64,000 nucleotides of DNA from an uncultured Bacilli bacterium. GTDB taxonomy: Bacteria; Bacillota_I; Bacilli_A; RF39; UBA660. The stretch is taken from the NCBI GenBank assembly GCA_947626095.1, contig CANQQV010000005.1:1-64000 (forward strand). Direction: 5' to 3'. The translations under genes and the position numbers were made by a program. Below, in pieces: positions 15,141 to 25,000 of the stretch (its first letter is position 1; every line of letters starts with the position of its first letter). Under the pieces are notes generated by a model that was given only the letters and a program-made list of their open reading frames with translations, did not search any database and was not told where the DNA came from.

Positions 15141-15915
15141 TTCGACTAATCACTTCCTTTGCTAAATTTTGATATGCTAAAGTTGCTCGACTCTCTGGTT
15201 CATAATCGCTGATTGGTTTACCATGAGATGGAGCTTCAGCTAATCTTACTAGTCTGGGAATAATTGTATTAAATACTTTATTTTTAAAATACTTTCTTAC
15301 TTCTTCAATTACTTCTAAGCCAATGTTCGTACGACCATCTAGCATCGTTAGGAGTACACCTTCAATACGAAGGTTGGGATTCATATTAGATTGAACCATA
15401 ATAATTGTATTTAGTAGTTGAGTAATTCCTTCAAGAGCATAGAATTCACATTGAACAGGAATGATAATTGAATCACTAGCTACTAGAGCATTGATTGTTG
15501 TATTACCTAAAGATGGCTGACAATCAATTATAATATAATCAAATTCTTCTTTAATTGGTTCTAATGCATTTTTTAGCTGTTCATTTAGTTTAAATGATGA
15601 ATTTTCTAACATATTTTTGATAAACTCTACATCTAAACCAGCTAATTCGATAGTTGATGGGATTATATATAAATTTTTAAATTTAGTTTTAATAACTGCT
15701 TCTTTAGCTGTACAAGCCCCCATCATTACTTCATATATATCATGATTAAAGTCACCTGTATTGTAACCTAAGCCAGTTGAAGCATTACCTTGAGAGTCTA
15801 AATCGATAAGAAGAGTTTTTTTACCTTCTTTACCTAAAGCAGCTGCTAAATTTATACTTGATGTTGTTTTACCAACCCCACCTTTTTGATTTGCTATCGA
15901 AATAATTTTTGCCAT
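15130..15915 (-). CDS. parA: ParA-family ATPase (Soj)
   Basis: 261 residues with the deviant Walker A KGGVGKTT near residue 11, Walker B DYIIIDCQPSLG, and a typical Soj C-terminus. It drives origin segregation with ParB and regulates DnaA in Bacillus. Start taken at ATG 15915, eight bases after AGGTGG; an in-frame GTG further upstream lies within that site. Operon parA-parB-mscS. Confidence 0.97.
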   Translation of the reverse strand: MAKIISIANQKGGVGKTTSSINLAAALGKEGKKTLLIDLDSQGNASTGLGYNTGDFNHDIYEVMMGACTAKEAVIKTKFKNLYIIPSTIELAGLDVEFIKNMLENSSFKLNEQLKNALEPIKEEFDYIIIDCQPSLGNTTINALVASDSIIIPVQCEFYALEGITQLLNTIIMVQSNMNPNLRIEGVLLTMLDGRTNIGLEVIEEVRKYFKNKVFNTIIPRLVRLAEAPSHGKPISDYEPESRATLAYQNLAKEVISRNGE

Positions 15916-16010
15916 CTTATGTACCACCTTTTTTATGTATCATTTCTCTAAATAATTTTATCATATATATGATGAAATGTCATAAACTTTTAATAAATTT
16001 ATGAGAAGAA

Positions 16011-16043
16011 AAAAGGAAAACTTTTTTTATTCGTTTCCCTTTT
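16011..16043 (-). terminator. Terminator of ftsH
   Basis: 11-bp stem (plus-strand arms AAAAGGAAAAC 16011-16021 and GTTTCCCTTTT 16033-16043, one G-U pair), then TTTTTTCTTC on the minus strand; overlaps the ftsH stop. Confidence 0.75.
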
Positions 16044-18018
16044 ATTTTTCTTCATTTAGAGCTTCTTCAAGTTCTTCTTTAGTCATTTTGTTGTAACCTT
16101 TAATACCTTTTTCTTTGGCTTGTTCTCTTAAGTCATCGATTGATACTTCTTTTACTTCTTCTTTTTTGTCGTCGAATAGCTTTGGATCTATTTTACCATT
16201 TTCGACTAATGAATCAATTTGTTCTTTAGTTAATGTTTCATGTTCCATTAAAGCATCAGCAATTAGTAATACTAAAGTTTCATGTTTAGCTAATAACTTT
16301 TTAGCATCTTTATAACAACTTTCAAGAATTTTTCTTACTTCTTGGTCAATTTCTAAAGCTACTTGATCAGAGAAGTCTCTTGATTTAGCATAGTCTCTTC
16401 CTAAGAAGACACCTTCTTGTTTTTCTTCTAATTGAATTGGTCCTAAGTCACTCATACCATATTCAGTAACCATTGAACGAGCAATCTTAGTAGCACGTTT
16501 TAAGTCGTCAGATGCACCAGTTGTGATTTCACCCATAAAGGTTTCTTCACTAGCACGACCACCCAATAAACCAGTTATTTGACCAATTAATTCATCTTTA
16601 GTCATAATACCAATTTTTTCTTCTTTTGGAAGCATCATGGTATATCCACCAGCAACACCACGTGGAATAATGGTAATTTTATGAACTTCTTGCGCATCTT
16701 GATGTTTTAAACCGATTACAGCGTGACCAGCTTCATGGATGGCAACTAAACGTTTTTCTTTATCTGTTATTTTTCTTGAAGTTTTAGCAGGGCCTAATAA
16801 GACTCTATCCGTAGCTTCATCAATTTCTTCCATTGTTATAGCATCTTTATTTCTTCTTACAGCAAGTAAAGCTGCTTCATTAAGTAAGTTTTCTAGGTCA
16901 GCACCACTATAACCTGGAGTTCTTTTACTAACGTTCTTTAAATTAACATCGTCAGCAAATATTTTATTACGAGCATGAACTTTTAAGATATCTTCTCTTT
17001 CATTTGAATCAGGTAAACTAACAGTTACTTGTCTATCGAATCTACCTGGACGTAATAAGGCTGGATCTAGAACATCTGGACGGTTAGTAGCTGCGATAAT
17101 GATAATTCCTTCATTAGCACCAAAGCCATCCATTTCAGTAAGTAATTGGTTAAGGGTTTGTTCACGTTCATCGTGTCCACCACCTAAGCCAGTACCTCTT
17201 TGACGACCAACAGCATCGATTTCATCAATAAAGATTAAACATGGTGCAGTTTGTTTAGCTTGTTTAAACATATCTCTAACACGTGAGGCACCTACACCAA
17301 CGAATAATTCAACGAAATCAGAACCACTTATATAATAAAATGGAACGTTGGCTTCACCAGCAACAGCTTTAGCAAGTAAAGTTTTACCTGTTCCTGGAGG
17401 ACCTACTAATAAAACGCCTTTAGGAATACGTGCACCTAATTTTTGGAATTTCTTAGGATTCTTTAAGAAGTCGATTAATTCTTGAACCTCTTCTTTTTCT
17501 TCTTTTAAACCAGCAACATCTTTGAATCTAACTTCGCCACCATCATCACTTAATTTAGCACGGCTGCGACCAAAATCCATAGATTTGTTATTGCCAGCTG
17601 CTAATCTAGTAAACATGAAGTAAGCAGCTACAACGATGATTAGAATTGGTAAGAAGTTTACGATAATATAAAGTAAGTCGTTTGAACCTGGATCTTTATT
17701 AGTTTCGTATTCTTTAATCTTTTGGTCTTTAGCATACTCAGTTATCGTATTTATTTCTTCACTAATAACACGAGCTGTAAAAGATTCACCATCTTTATAA
17801 TCTTTTAATTTACCTTCAACTATATATATACTCTCACTACTTTTGGGAGTAATAGTTATCTCGGTAACATTCTTATCTTTTATTTCAGATATTAATTCGC
17901 CTGTTTTTAATTCATGTGGTTTTTGATCTCTATTCATAAAGAATAAAGCACCAACAAGAACAATAGCTATTACAATGTAAGGCATCATTGCCATTAATGC
18001 ATTATTTTTCTTTTTCAT
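16042..18018 (-). CDS. ftsH: ATP-dependent zinc metalloprotease FtsH
   Basis: 658 residues: two membrane helices (about 10-30 and 105-128) flanking the extracellular domain, AAA module with GPPGTGKT and [13 protein letters not shown], second region of homology, and the zinc site HEAGH. It degrades membrane and regulatory proteins. The C-terminus carries an extra ~30-residue charged tail ([20 protein letters not shown]...) resembling a Rho-N/SAP helical module. Start at ATG 18018 after AAGGAG. It follows tilS by 31 nt; the hpt gene usual between them in Bacillus is absent. Confidence 0.97.
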   Translation of the reverse strand: MKKKNNALMAMMPYIVIAIVLVGALFFMNRDQKPHELKTGELISEIKDKNVTEITITPKSSESIYIVEGKLKDYKDGESFTARVISEEINTITEYAKDQKIKEYETNKDPGSNDLLYIIVNFLPILIIVVAAYFMFTRLAAGNNKSMDFGRSRAKLSDDGGEVRFKDVAGLKEEKEEVQELIDFLKNPKKFQKLGARIPKGVLLVGPPGTGKTLLAKAVAGEANVPFYYISGSDFVELFVGVGASRVRDMFKQAKQTAPCLIFIDEIDAVGRQRGTGLGGGHDEREQTLNQLLTEMDGFGANEGIIIIAATNRPDVLDPALLRPGRFDRQVTVSLPDSNEREDILKVHARNKIFADDVNLKNVSKRTPGYSGADLENLLNEAALLAVRRNKDAITMEEIDEATDRVLLGPAKTSRKITDKEKRLVAIHEAGHAVIGLKHQDAQEVHKITIIPRGVAGGYTMMLPKEEKIGIMTKDELIGQITGLLGGRASEETFMGEITTGASDDLKRATKIARSMVTEYGMSDLGPIQLEEKQEGVFLGRDYAKSRDFSDQVALEIDQEVRKILESCYKDAKKLLAKHETLVLLIADALMEHETLTKEQIDSLVENGKIDPKLFDDKKEEVKEVSIDDLREQAKEKGIKGYNKMTKEELEEALNEEK

Positions 18019-18049
18019 ATTTGTCTCCTTCGTATAAATCTGCATAAAA

Positions 18050-19369
18050 TTAATTATACCATAGTATTATATCATATATTTCATTATTTGATTTAGCAAA
18101 TTTAGATTTTTTTATACCTGGTAACCAGATAATATTATTATCGCTATCAACAAGGATGGGTAAAGTGTCTCTTTTAGCTTGTGGTAGCTTGCTATCAATA
18201 AAGATATCTTTGAGTTTTTTTGGTGAGGTCATATTTTTAATGATCATTTTATCACCAGGTTCTCTTGTTCTAATATATAATGGTAAAGTTAATTCTTTAC
18301 TATTCAATTTTATGTAATAATTAGTATTTTTAGCAGTATCTTTTATTTTAGTAATATGTCGGCCATTAGGAAGTAAGTTATCTTCTTGAAGTTCAAACTT
18401 ATATTTTTCTTTATTTAATTTTTCTTTCGTAAATAATAAATTATTATAAGACTTTATAGCTAGTAAGTTATCGGGAAGATTAGTTTTAATATTGGGTTTA
18501 GGATTATTAATAATTTCCAGTAACATATTAACATGTTTATCACTTACTAAGTAGAGATTATGATAATAGTTATCATCTAGGATATATTCAATTATTTTAG
18601 TTTGAATAAGATTGTCTAACTTAGAGAAGCCTTTTAGATTTAAAGTTTTATTTTGATAACGTTTATTTATTTCTTTTTGGACTTGTTTATCAACATAAGT
18701 TACATATTTATCTAATTCATTACTATATTTAATATATTTTAAATGAATATCTTTGTTTTCTTCCTTTAAAAAAGGTAAGATGTTATGACGATATCTATTT
18801 CTAGTATGTTCATCTTCTAAATTAGTTTGGTCGATAACATAGGGAATATTATTATCTTGATTATACTTTTCTATTTCTTTTTTAGTCATAAAGATTAATG
18901 GTTTAATAACAGTTAATTCTCTTTTTTTAGACTTAACTTGAAAACCAGAATAACCTCTTAAATTAGACCCACGTGATATACGCATTAGAATAGTTTCTAC
19001 TAAATCATCACCATGATGAGCAGTAAACAAGTATTTAGCTTGATATTTGTTAATTACATCAGCAAAATAAGCATATCTTTTTTCTCGTAGTTCTTGTTCA
19101 TTATAATCTTCTTCATTGCTTTTTTTAGCAAAGGTTGTTGTTTCTAAGATAAGATTTTTATCTTGGCAATAATCAGTAATAAATTCTTGTTCTTTAAGAC
19201 TTTCTTTTCTAAGGCCATGATTAATATGAGCACATACAATTTTAAGCTTTTTATTTAAAGATAGAATAATATTAAGTAAGCACATAGAATCAGGGCCACC
19301 TGATAAACCAAGGACAATAGTATCATTATCTTGCAATAAATTATTTAGATAAGCTATTGTTTCATGCAT
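18050..19369 (-). CDS. tilS: tRNA(Ile)-lysidine synthase
   Basis: 439 residues with the PP-loop SGGPDS (about 24-29), HINHGLR, and HHGDDLVETILMRISRG, plus a C-terminal domain ending in the LPGIKKS segment. It converts C34 of the AUA-reading tRNA to lysidine using ATP and lysine, which is essential for Ile/Met decoding. GAGGG precedes the ATG. Operon with ftsH downstream. Confidence 0.95.
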   Translation of the reverse strand: MHETIAYLNNLLQDNDTIVLGLSGGPDSMCLLNIILSLNKKLKIVCAHINHGLRKESLKEQEFITDYCQDKNLILETTTFAKKSNEEDYNEQELREKRYAYFADVINKYQAKYLFTAHHGDDLVETILMRISRGSNLRGYSGFQVKSKKRELTVIKPLIFMTKKEIEKYNQDNNIPYVIDQTNLEDEHTRNRYRHNILPFLKEENKDIHLKYIKYSNELDKYVTYVDKQVQKEINKRYQNKTLNLKGFSKLDNLIQTKIIEYILDDNYYHNLYLVSDKHVNMLLEIINNPKPNIKTNLPDNLLAIKSYNNLLFTKEKLNKEKYKFELQEDNLLPNGRHITKIKDTAKNTNYYIKLNSKELTLPLYIRTREPGDKMIIKNMTSPKKLKDIFIDSKLPQAKRDTLPILVDSDNNIIWLPGIKKSKFAKSNNEIYDIILWYN

Positions 19370-19422
19370 AATAATCCCTCTTTTTCGAGTATTTTATATT
19401 AATAAGTTCTTTAAATCAATAG

Positions 19423-20518
19423 TTAGTTCATTTTTAGAATAGATTCGATAAATGGTTTAATATCGCCATCTAAAACTTTATCGGCTTCAGCGGTTTCATA
19501 ACCAGAACGAGTATCTTTAACCATTTTATATGGTTCTAAGACATAACTTCTTATTTGACTACCGAAATCAATTCCTGTACTTATACCTTTTAATTTAGCT
19601 AGTTCTTGTTCCTTTTTCTCTTGTTCTAAATTAAATAATTTACTTTTTAAGACTTTCATAGCTTGTTCTTTATTTTGTAGTTGACTACGTTCATTTTGAC
19701 AAGTTACAACTATTTTACTAGGAAAGTGTGTAATTCTAACAGCTGATGGCGTGGTATTAACACCTTGACCACCATGTCCACTAGCACAATAAGTATCGAT
19801 TCTGATATCTTCTTCTTTGATTTCAATATTAATACTTTGATCTATTTCAGGTATAACGGAAACAGAAGCAAAGGAAGTATGACGGCGTTTATTAGAATCA
19901 AATGGGGATATTCTAACTAAACGATGAACGCCTTTTTCACATTTAAAATAGCCATATGCATAATTACCAGTAATATGTAAAGTGACTGATTTAAGGCCTG
20001 CTTCTTCACCAGCTTGTTCTTCCATTACTTCGTATTTAAAATCATTTTTATCACAGAATCTTTCATACATACGAAGAAGCATACTCGCCCAATCACAAGA
20101 CTCGGTACCACCAGCACCAGGATGAATTTCTAAGTAACAAGCAAAATTATCATATTCGCCGTTTAATAAAGTGTTTATTTCTAATTCGTTTATTTCATTA
20201 ATTAAGGTTGGTAAACTGGCTTCTATTTCATTTTTTAATTCTTCACTATAATCTAATTCTAGTAAATCAATTATTTCTTCATTATCTTTTATTTTTTGAC
20301 TAAGATCTTTGTATGAACTAATTTCTTTTTTTAATAAGGATAGTTCTTGGTTAGTTTGATTAGCCGTATCAATATCATCCCAGAAATTAGGTTCATTCAT
20401 TTTACTTTCTAAAGAGGCAATTTGACTTTCTTTAGTAGTAATGTCAAAGTGACCTCCCAATAGTTTCTAATCTTGCACTTTGTTTATTTAATTCATTTTT
20501 TATTTCTTTTAATTCCAT
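19423..20518 (-). CDS. prfB: Peptide chain release factor 2, with programmed +1 frameshift
   Basis: RF2 terminates at UAA and UGA. The gene starts at ATG 20518 (after AAGGTG), encodes 24 residues in the first frame (ending GRSL), and meets UGA at 20446-20444. The slip site CTT TGA C sits three bases after GGGAGG, the standard stimulator, and reading resumes at GAC (20445) to give about 364 residues, the usual RF2 length. The second frame carries the stop-codon tripeptide SPF and the catalytic GGQ (GHGGQGVN). The frameshift is autoregulatory: low RF2 favours slippage. Confidence 0.97.
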
Positions 20519-20555
20519 TTATATCACCTTTTTTATTATATCATAAAGAAATTAA

Positions 20556-20578
20556 GAAAAAAGTGACATAAGTCACTT
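20556..20578 (-). terminator. Terminator of the PurA-like gene
   Basis: 7-bp stem AAGTGAC/GTCACTT with loop ATAA (20561-20578), followed on the minus strand by TTTTTTC; three bases beyond the stop. Confidence 0.85.
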
Positions 20579-20581
20579 ATA

Positions 20582-21955
20582 TTATTTTGCAATTGGTTTT
20601 ACCAATTCTTTCTTTAAGATACGATCATTGTTTTTAGAGCCAGTTCCTAAAGCTAATATTTCTGCACCGGTTTCATTTTCAAGCCAAGACAAATATTCTC
20701 TTTGATAGCGATCAAAATACATTTTATTAAAGTCACCAACTGTTGCAAAGAAATCATAATCTAGATGCTGAAAGAAATTTAGGTATAAACCATATGGTGA
20801 ATTAATACGACAGTTGTTTTTAAGTTTTTGAATATCTAAATCAAAGATACGGCGTTCCATCTTAGTAACAGAAGTTTGTTCTGATTGATCAATAATTGTA
20901 TTAGGTGGAAAATCACTATCAACCATAGGTAATTCAATAATAGCGCTTTCATAAATGTCTTCCCCTTTAGATTTATGATATAGTCTTTCTAATTCTAAAG
21001 CTTCTAGTAATGTTATGGTAGTTAAATCTTTTTGACGAAAGTTAGGACCAAATAGTTGTTTTAAATACATAGATGGACATTTAGTAAGTAATTTTTTGAT
21101 GTAAGTATAATTAATATGATGATTGAAACACTCAACATCGCCTTCACACGGATACTGACCAAACATGGAAGATAAATTTACTTGCATCCAAGTTAGTTTA
21201 GCACCTGTACCATAATCACCAGTATAATGATATTCGCCACTAGGAGTAACATTATTGATACGAATAGGAAATGGTCTTATAACCATAATTGTTTCTAAAA
21301 GACGTTCAGCAGAAATGCCACTATCGGCTAGTAATTGAGTTGTTGAAACATTACGACTTGTAACATATGGATAGTTACCACTATGATTTAAGTCTAAATC
21401 ACATCCTTGAGCTCCCTCTAATAAGACATATTCATTAGGATTATCAAGATGACTATATAAACGATCTAACCACTCATCATTAGAACAAACAACTAGATCT
21501 TCATAGGATTTAAAAAATTGGAGGTTTTCGTCACGAATGATTTTGGCCATTGAGACAGCACCACAGCCTTTATTAGTAGAACCAGATTTAATATGAGTTT
21601 TTTCGTAGTCTTTATGAGATTGTTCAATAAGAGGTACTAGTTCATGAACATATATTTTACGACCATTTAGAAAATGGCGAACATTTTGGTATTCTTCTTT
21701 TATGACAGCCATATCAATAGCTGAGCCGGGGCCAATAAATAATTCAGTATGAGGATTAACACAAGAAACAGGAATATTTCTAAATAAAGTACGATGGCCT
21801 TGTTCATCAACAAAAGTATGACCAGCATTAGGCATACAGTTAGTAATAGCAGCACCAAGGTTTATATTTTTGTCAGTAGCTATTTCACCAACAACTTTTG
21901 CTTTACCACAACTACCGGCAGCTCCATCAATAACAGAAATGACATTCTTTAACAT
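20582..21955 (-). CDS. Divergent adenylosuccinate synthetase homologue (PurA/PurZ-like)
   Basis: 457 residues with the PurA fold: phosphate loop (IDGAAGSCGKAK), NAGHTF (His46, equivalent to catalytic His41), LLEGAQGCDLDL and YPYVTS. PurA makes adenylosuccinate from IMP, aspartate and GTP. Two key features differ: the catalytic Asp of the GDEGKGK loop is Ser15 (GSCGKAK), and the Arg-rich aspartate/IMP loop (TGRRRR in E. coli) is replaced by GDYGTGAKLTW (246-256). Phage PurZ enzymes, which use dGMP to make 2-aminoadenine precursors, also lack that Asp. The true substrate is unknown. Start at ATG 21955; a hairpin overlaps the initiation region. Monocistronic by its terminator. Confidence 0.8.
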   Translation of the reverse strand: MLKNVISVIDGAAGSCGKAKVVGEIATDKNINLGAAITNCMPNAGHTFVDEQGHRTLFRNIPVSCVNPHTELFIGPGSAIDMAVIKEEYQNVRHFLNGRKIYVHELVPLIEQSHKDYEKTHIKSGSTNKGCGAVSMAKIIRDENLQFFKSYEDLVVCSNDEWLDRLYSHLDNPNEYVLLEGAQGCDLDLNHSGNYPYVTSRNVSTTQLLADSGISAERLLETIMVIRPFPIRINNVTPSGEYHYTGDYGTGAKLTWMQVNLSSMFGQYPCEGDVECFNHHINYTYIKKLLTKCPSMYLKQLFGPNFRQKDLTTITLLEALELERLYHKSKGEDIYESAIIELPMVDSDFPPNTIIDQSEQTSVTKMERRIFDLDIQKLKNNCRINSPYGLYLNFFQHLDYDFFATVGDFNKMYFDRYQREYLSWLENETGAEILALGTGSKNNDRILKKELVKPIAK

Positions 21956-21956
21956 A

Positions 21957-21986
21957 AAAACCACTACTTTCTTAAGTAATGGTTTT
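21957..21986 (-). terminator. Terminator-like hairpin abutting the start of the PurA-like gene
   Basis: 13-bp stem (arms 21957-21969 and 21974-21986, one G-U pair) with a four-base loop; the minus-strand 3' arm ends GGTTTTT directly before the ATG at 21955. It can end the upstream surface-protein mRNA and also occupies the place where the downstream binding site should be. Confidence 0.7.
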
Positions 21987-22035
21987 TATTTTAATACATT
22001 TTTAAATGTAAGTATAGACTTATTAACCTTATTAT

Positions 22036-25000
22036 TTATATTTTAAATATTTTTTCCTTATATACTTTTCTAATAATTGAAATAAGTGGTAACATAAACA
22101 TTAATATTATAATAAATCTAGCAAAATAACCAGTGATTGGATTTTGGGGTTTATCTTCTTCAGGAGGTTGAGTTTCTGAGTCATCTGGTTGTGGACCATT
22201 TAATGATTCAATAATAGTGATTTCCGTACTATCACTAATATCTGTTCCTTCGATTTCAACTGTTATAGTAACTGTTCCTAAATCATGAGCAATAATATTT
22301 CCTTTTGAATCTATAGTTGCGATTTTATCGTTATTACTTGACCATTTGATATTGGTTATTTCAAGATTTTCAGGATATACTTTATAAGTAAGTGTTAGGT
22401 TTTCATCTAATCTTAAAACATCTTGAGTTTTAACAATTTCAATTCTATCAGGAGTTTCTGAAACGGTTAATTGAACAGACGAACTAATATTATCTTCTTC
22501 GATGGTTCCGGTTATTTTTGTAGTTCCAACACTCAAAGCTGTAACAATTCCTTCTTCATTAATGATAGCGACTTGTTCATCACTACTCTGCCATTTTATA
22601 TCTTTATTGGTTACATCACTTGGCTCCATAATAAAGGTCATTTTTTGTTTGGCTCGTTTTGGTAAATTATATGTACCTGTTATTGTAAATTTATTAACAG
22701 CTTTTCTTACATAAACAAGACATTCACTCTTACTTTTATTATCTTTTGATATTGCTTTTATAATAGTTGTACCATTGTTTTTAGCTAAAATATTTCCTTC
22801 ATTATCAACTGTTGCGACTTCTTCATCACTTGAAGACCAATTGATATCTTCAAGAGTATACCCAGTTAATGTATAATCGACCTTTTGGCTTTCACCAGCT
22901 TTGATTTGGTAATTTGTTTTATTGAAGGTTATTTTTTTTGTTTCATCGTTTGTTGGTTTATTTAAGACAGATACAATAACGTTTTCTTCGATATTATTAT
23001 GTGATGTTAATTTTATTGTTGTATTACCTGGGGCGACAGCAGTAATTTGTCCTTGTTCATTTACAGTAGCGATTCTTGGTGTAGAACTTGTAAAATTGAT
23101 TACTTTATTACTAGCCGTTGTTGGTAATACTTGATATTCAATATTAGCTTGATCACCGACATATAAGACATAGTTTTTCTTTGGGATGGCTATTTTAGTA
23201 ACTTGAGTTGTAACATTTACTTTCACACTAGCTGTAACGCTTCCATCACTAGTTGATGCAGTAATTGTGGTTGTTCCATTTTGTAAAGCTCTAACTATGC
23301 CAGTGTTACTAACCGTAGCTATGTTACCATCTTGACTATGCCAAATTACATTTTTGTCAGTAGCAGTAGTTGGAGTGATTTGAACTTTTAATGTTTGAAA
23401 GTCATTAACGTTCATATTTAGTTCAGATGGGACAATTGATAATGATTTAACTTTTGTTATGACTCTTACTACACAAGTTGCTGATAAATTACCATTTTCT
23501 GTTGTTGCAGTTATAATGGCTGTACCATTATTTATGCCAGTTACTTTTCCGGTTTGATCTACTGTGGCAATTGTTGCATTATTAGTACTCCATCTAATGT
23601 TTTTATTAGTTATATTGGCTGGGGTAATTGTTGCTATTAAATTGAAAGTATTAGTTCTTTCCAAAGTATAATCAGTATAATTAAGTTTTATGCTTGTAGC
23701 ATTGTCGGTGACGTTAACTACACAATTAGCAGTCTTATTATTTGATGTACTAGCTGTAATTGTGGTTGTTCCTTTACTAAGAGCTGTTATTTTACCTGTA
23801 CTATCTACCATAGCAACACCCTGATTTGAACTAGTCCAATTAACTGTTTGGTTACTTGCTGTTGAAGGTAGGACATTAGCGGTTAAATTATAAACGTCTT
23901 CGACATTTAAAGTTAGTTGATTTTGACTTAGAGTAATACCAGTTGGTTCAGTTGTAACTGTTACAGTACACTGAGCTTCTTTACCATTAGATGATGTAGC
24001 TTTGATAACAGCAACTCCATTAGATATAGCACTAACTACTCCGTTATTATTAACAGAAGCTACTCCCGCATTTGTAGATGACCATGTAATTGTTTTATCA
24101 AGAGCTGTAGTTGGACTAACAGTGGCAACTAAAGTAAACTGACTTCCAGCATTCATATTTAAAGATGTTTGATTTAAAGTTACTGAGTTGACTATTTTGG
24201 CATATTCGGCTGCTGGTGTTTCTATATCAACTACTACATTTGTACAATTATTGTAGTAATCGCAGACTTGAACTGTAGGATTCTTAGTTGTTGGGGAGAA
24301 TGTTTTAGTTACAGTAGTTGTATTAGATTGAGTCCAACCATCTGGAGCTTTAATTTCATCTTTAGATGATAATGTAATTTTAATATTATTACCACTTAAT
24401 TCTGGTTTTTGAGTTATTTTTGGTTTAAATGTCGCTTCGGATGTAGTATAGAATTTATAACCATAAGTGTTATCTGTTTTTCTTGTGGCATAACCAAGGT
24501 ATAATTTATTGCCTTTAAAACTTAGTGATTCAATTTCACCAATTTGGTCACTTATATGAAAGACTTTAACAACTTTACCAAAATTAACGTTAGGTGTTCC
24601 ATTTTGATTTAATTTGGCATTATATACAATTACGTCTGATGTGGCATGAGGTTCATAACAATACATTGAGTATTTGTGATATCCTGCATTTCCTGGAGTA
24701 CACGAATTCGTTGATTGATAAACAATTGTATATAAATATCCATTATGATATTCAATACCACCAGTAACACCTAAGGCAATTGAATCGATAGAATATAATC
24801 TTTGTTGAAAATCTTTGGAAACAATATAATATCTTCTGGCATAACTTCCTATATATTTATCATGGAATTTATCGTATGTTATTCCAGTGTAAGCGATAGG
24901 AGTTTTAATAACTGAACTGTAACTTAAATCCGAGTCATTATTATATAGTGAAACATAGTTGTATTTATATGGACCAACTACTAAAATCTTCTTTAGTTTT

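Noticed and set aside
14250-15915. CACGTG-containing words as parS sites near parA/parB and elsewhere (e.g. near 16660, 17280, 18970, 49870)
   Set aside because: None has the flanking TGTTTC/GAAACA half-sites of the 16-bp parS consensus.
20460-20518. Apparent frameshift mutation at the prfB start
   Set aside because: The sequence is the standard programmed frameshift, so the gene is intact.
22471-23134. Open frames on the plus strand inside the Ig-repeat gene
   Set aside because: They are shadows of the repeated beta-strand codons; no ribosome sites, no recognisable domains.
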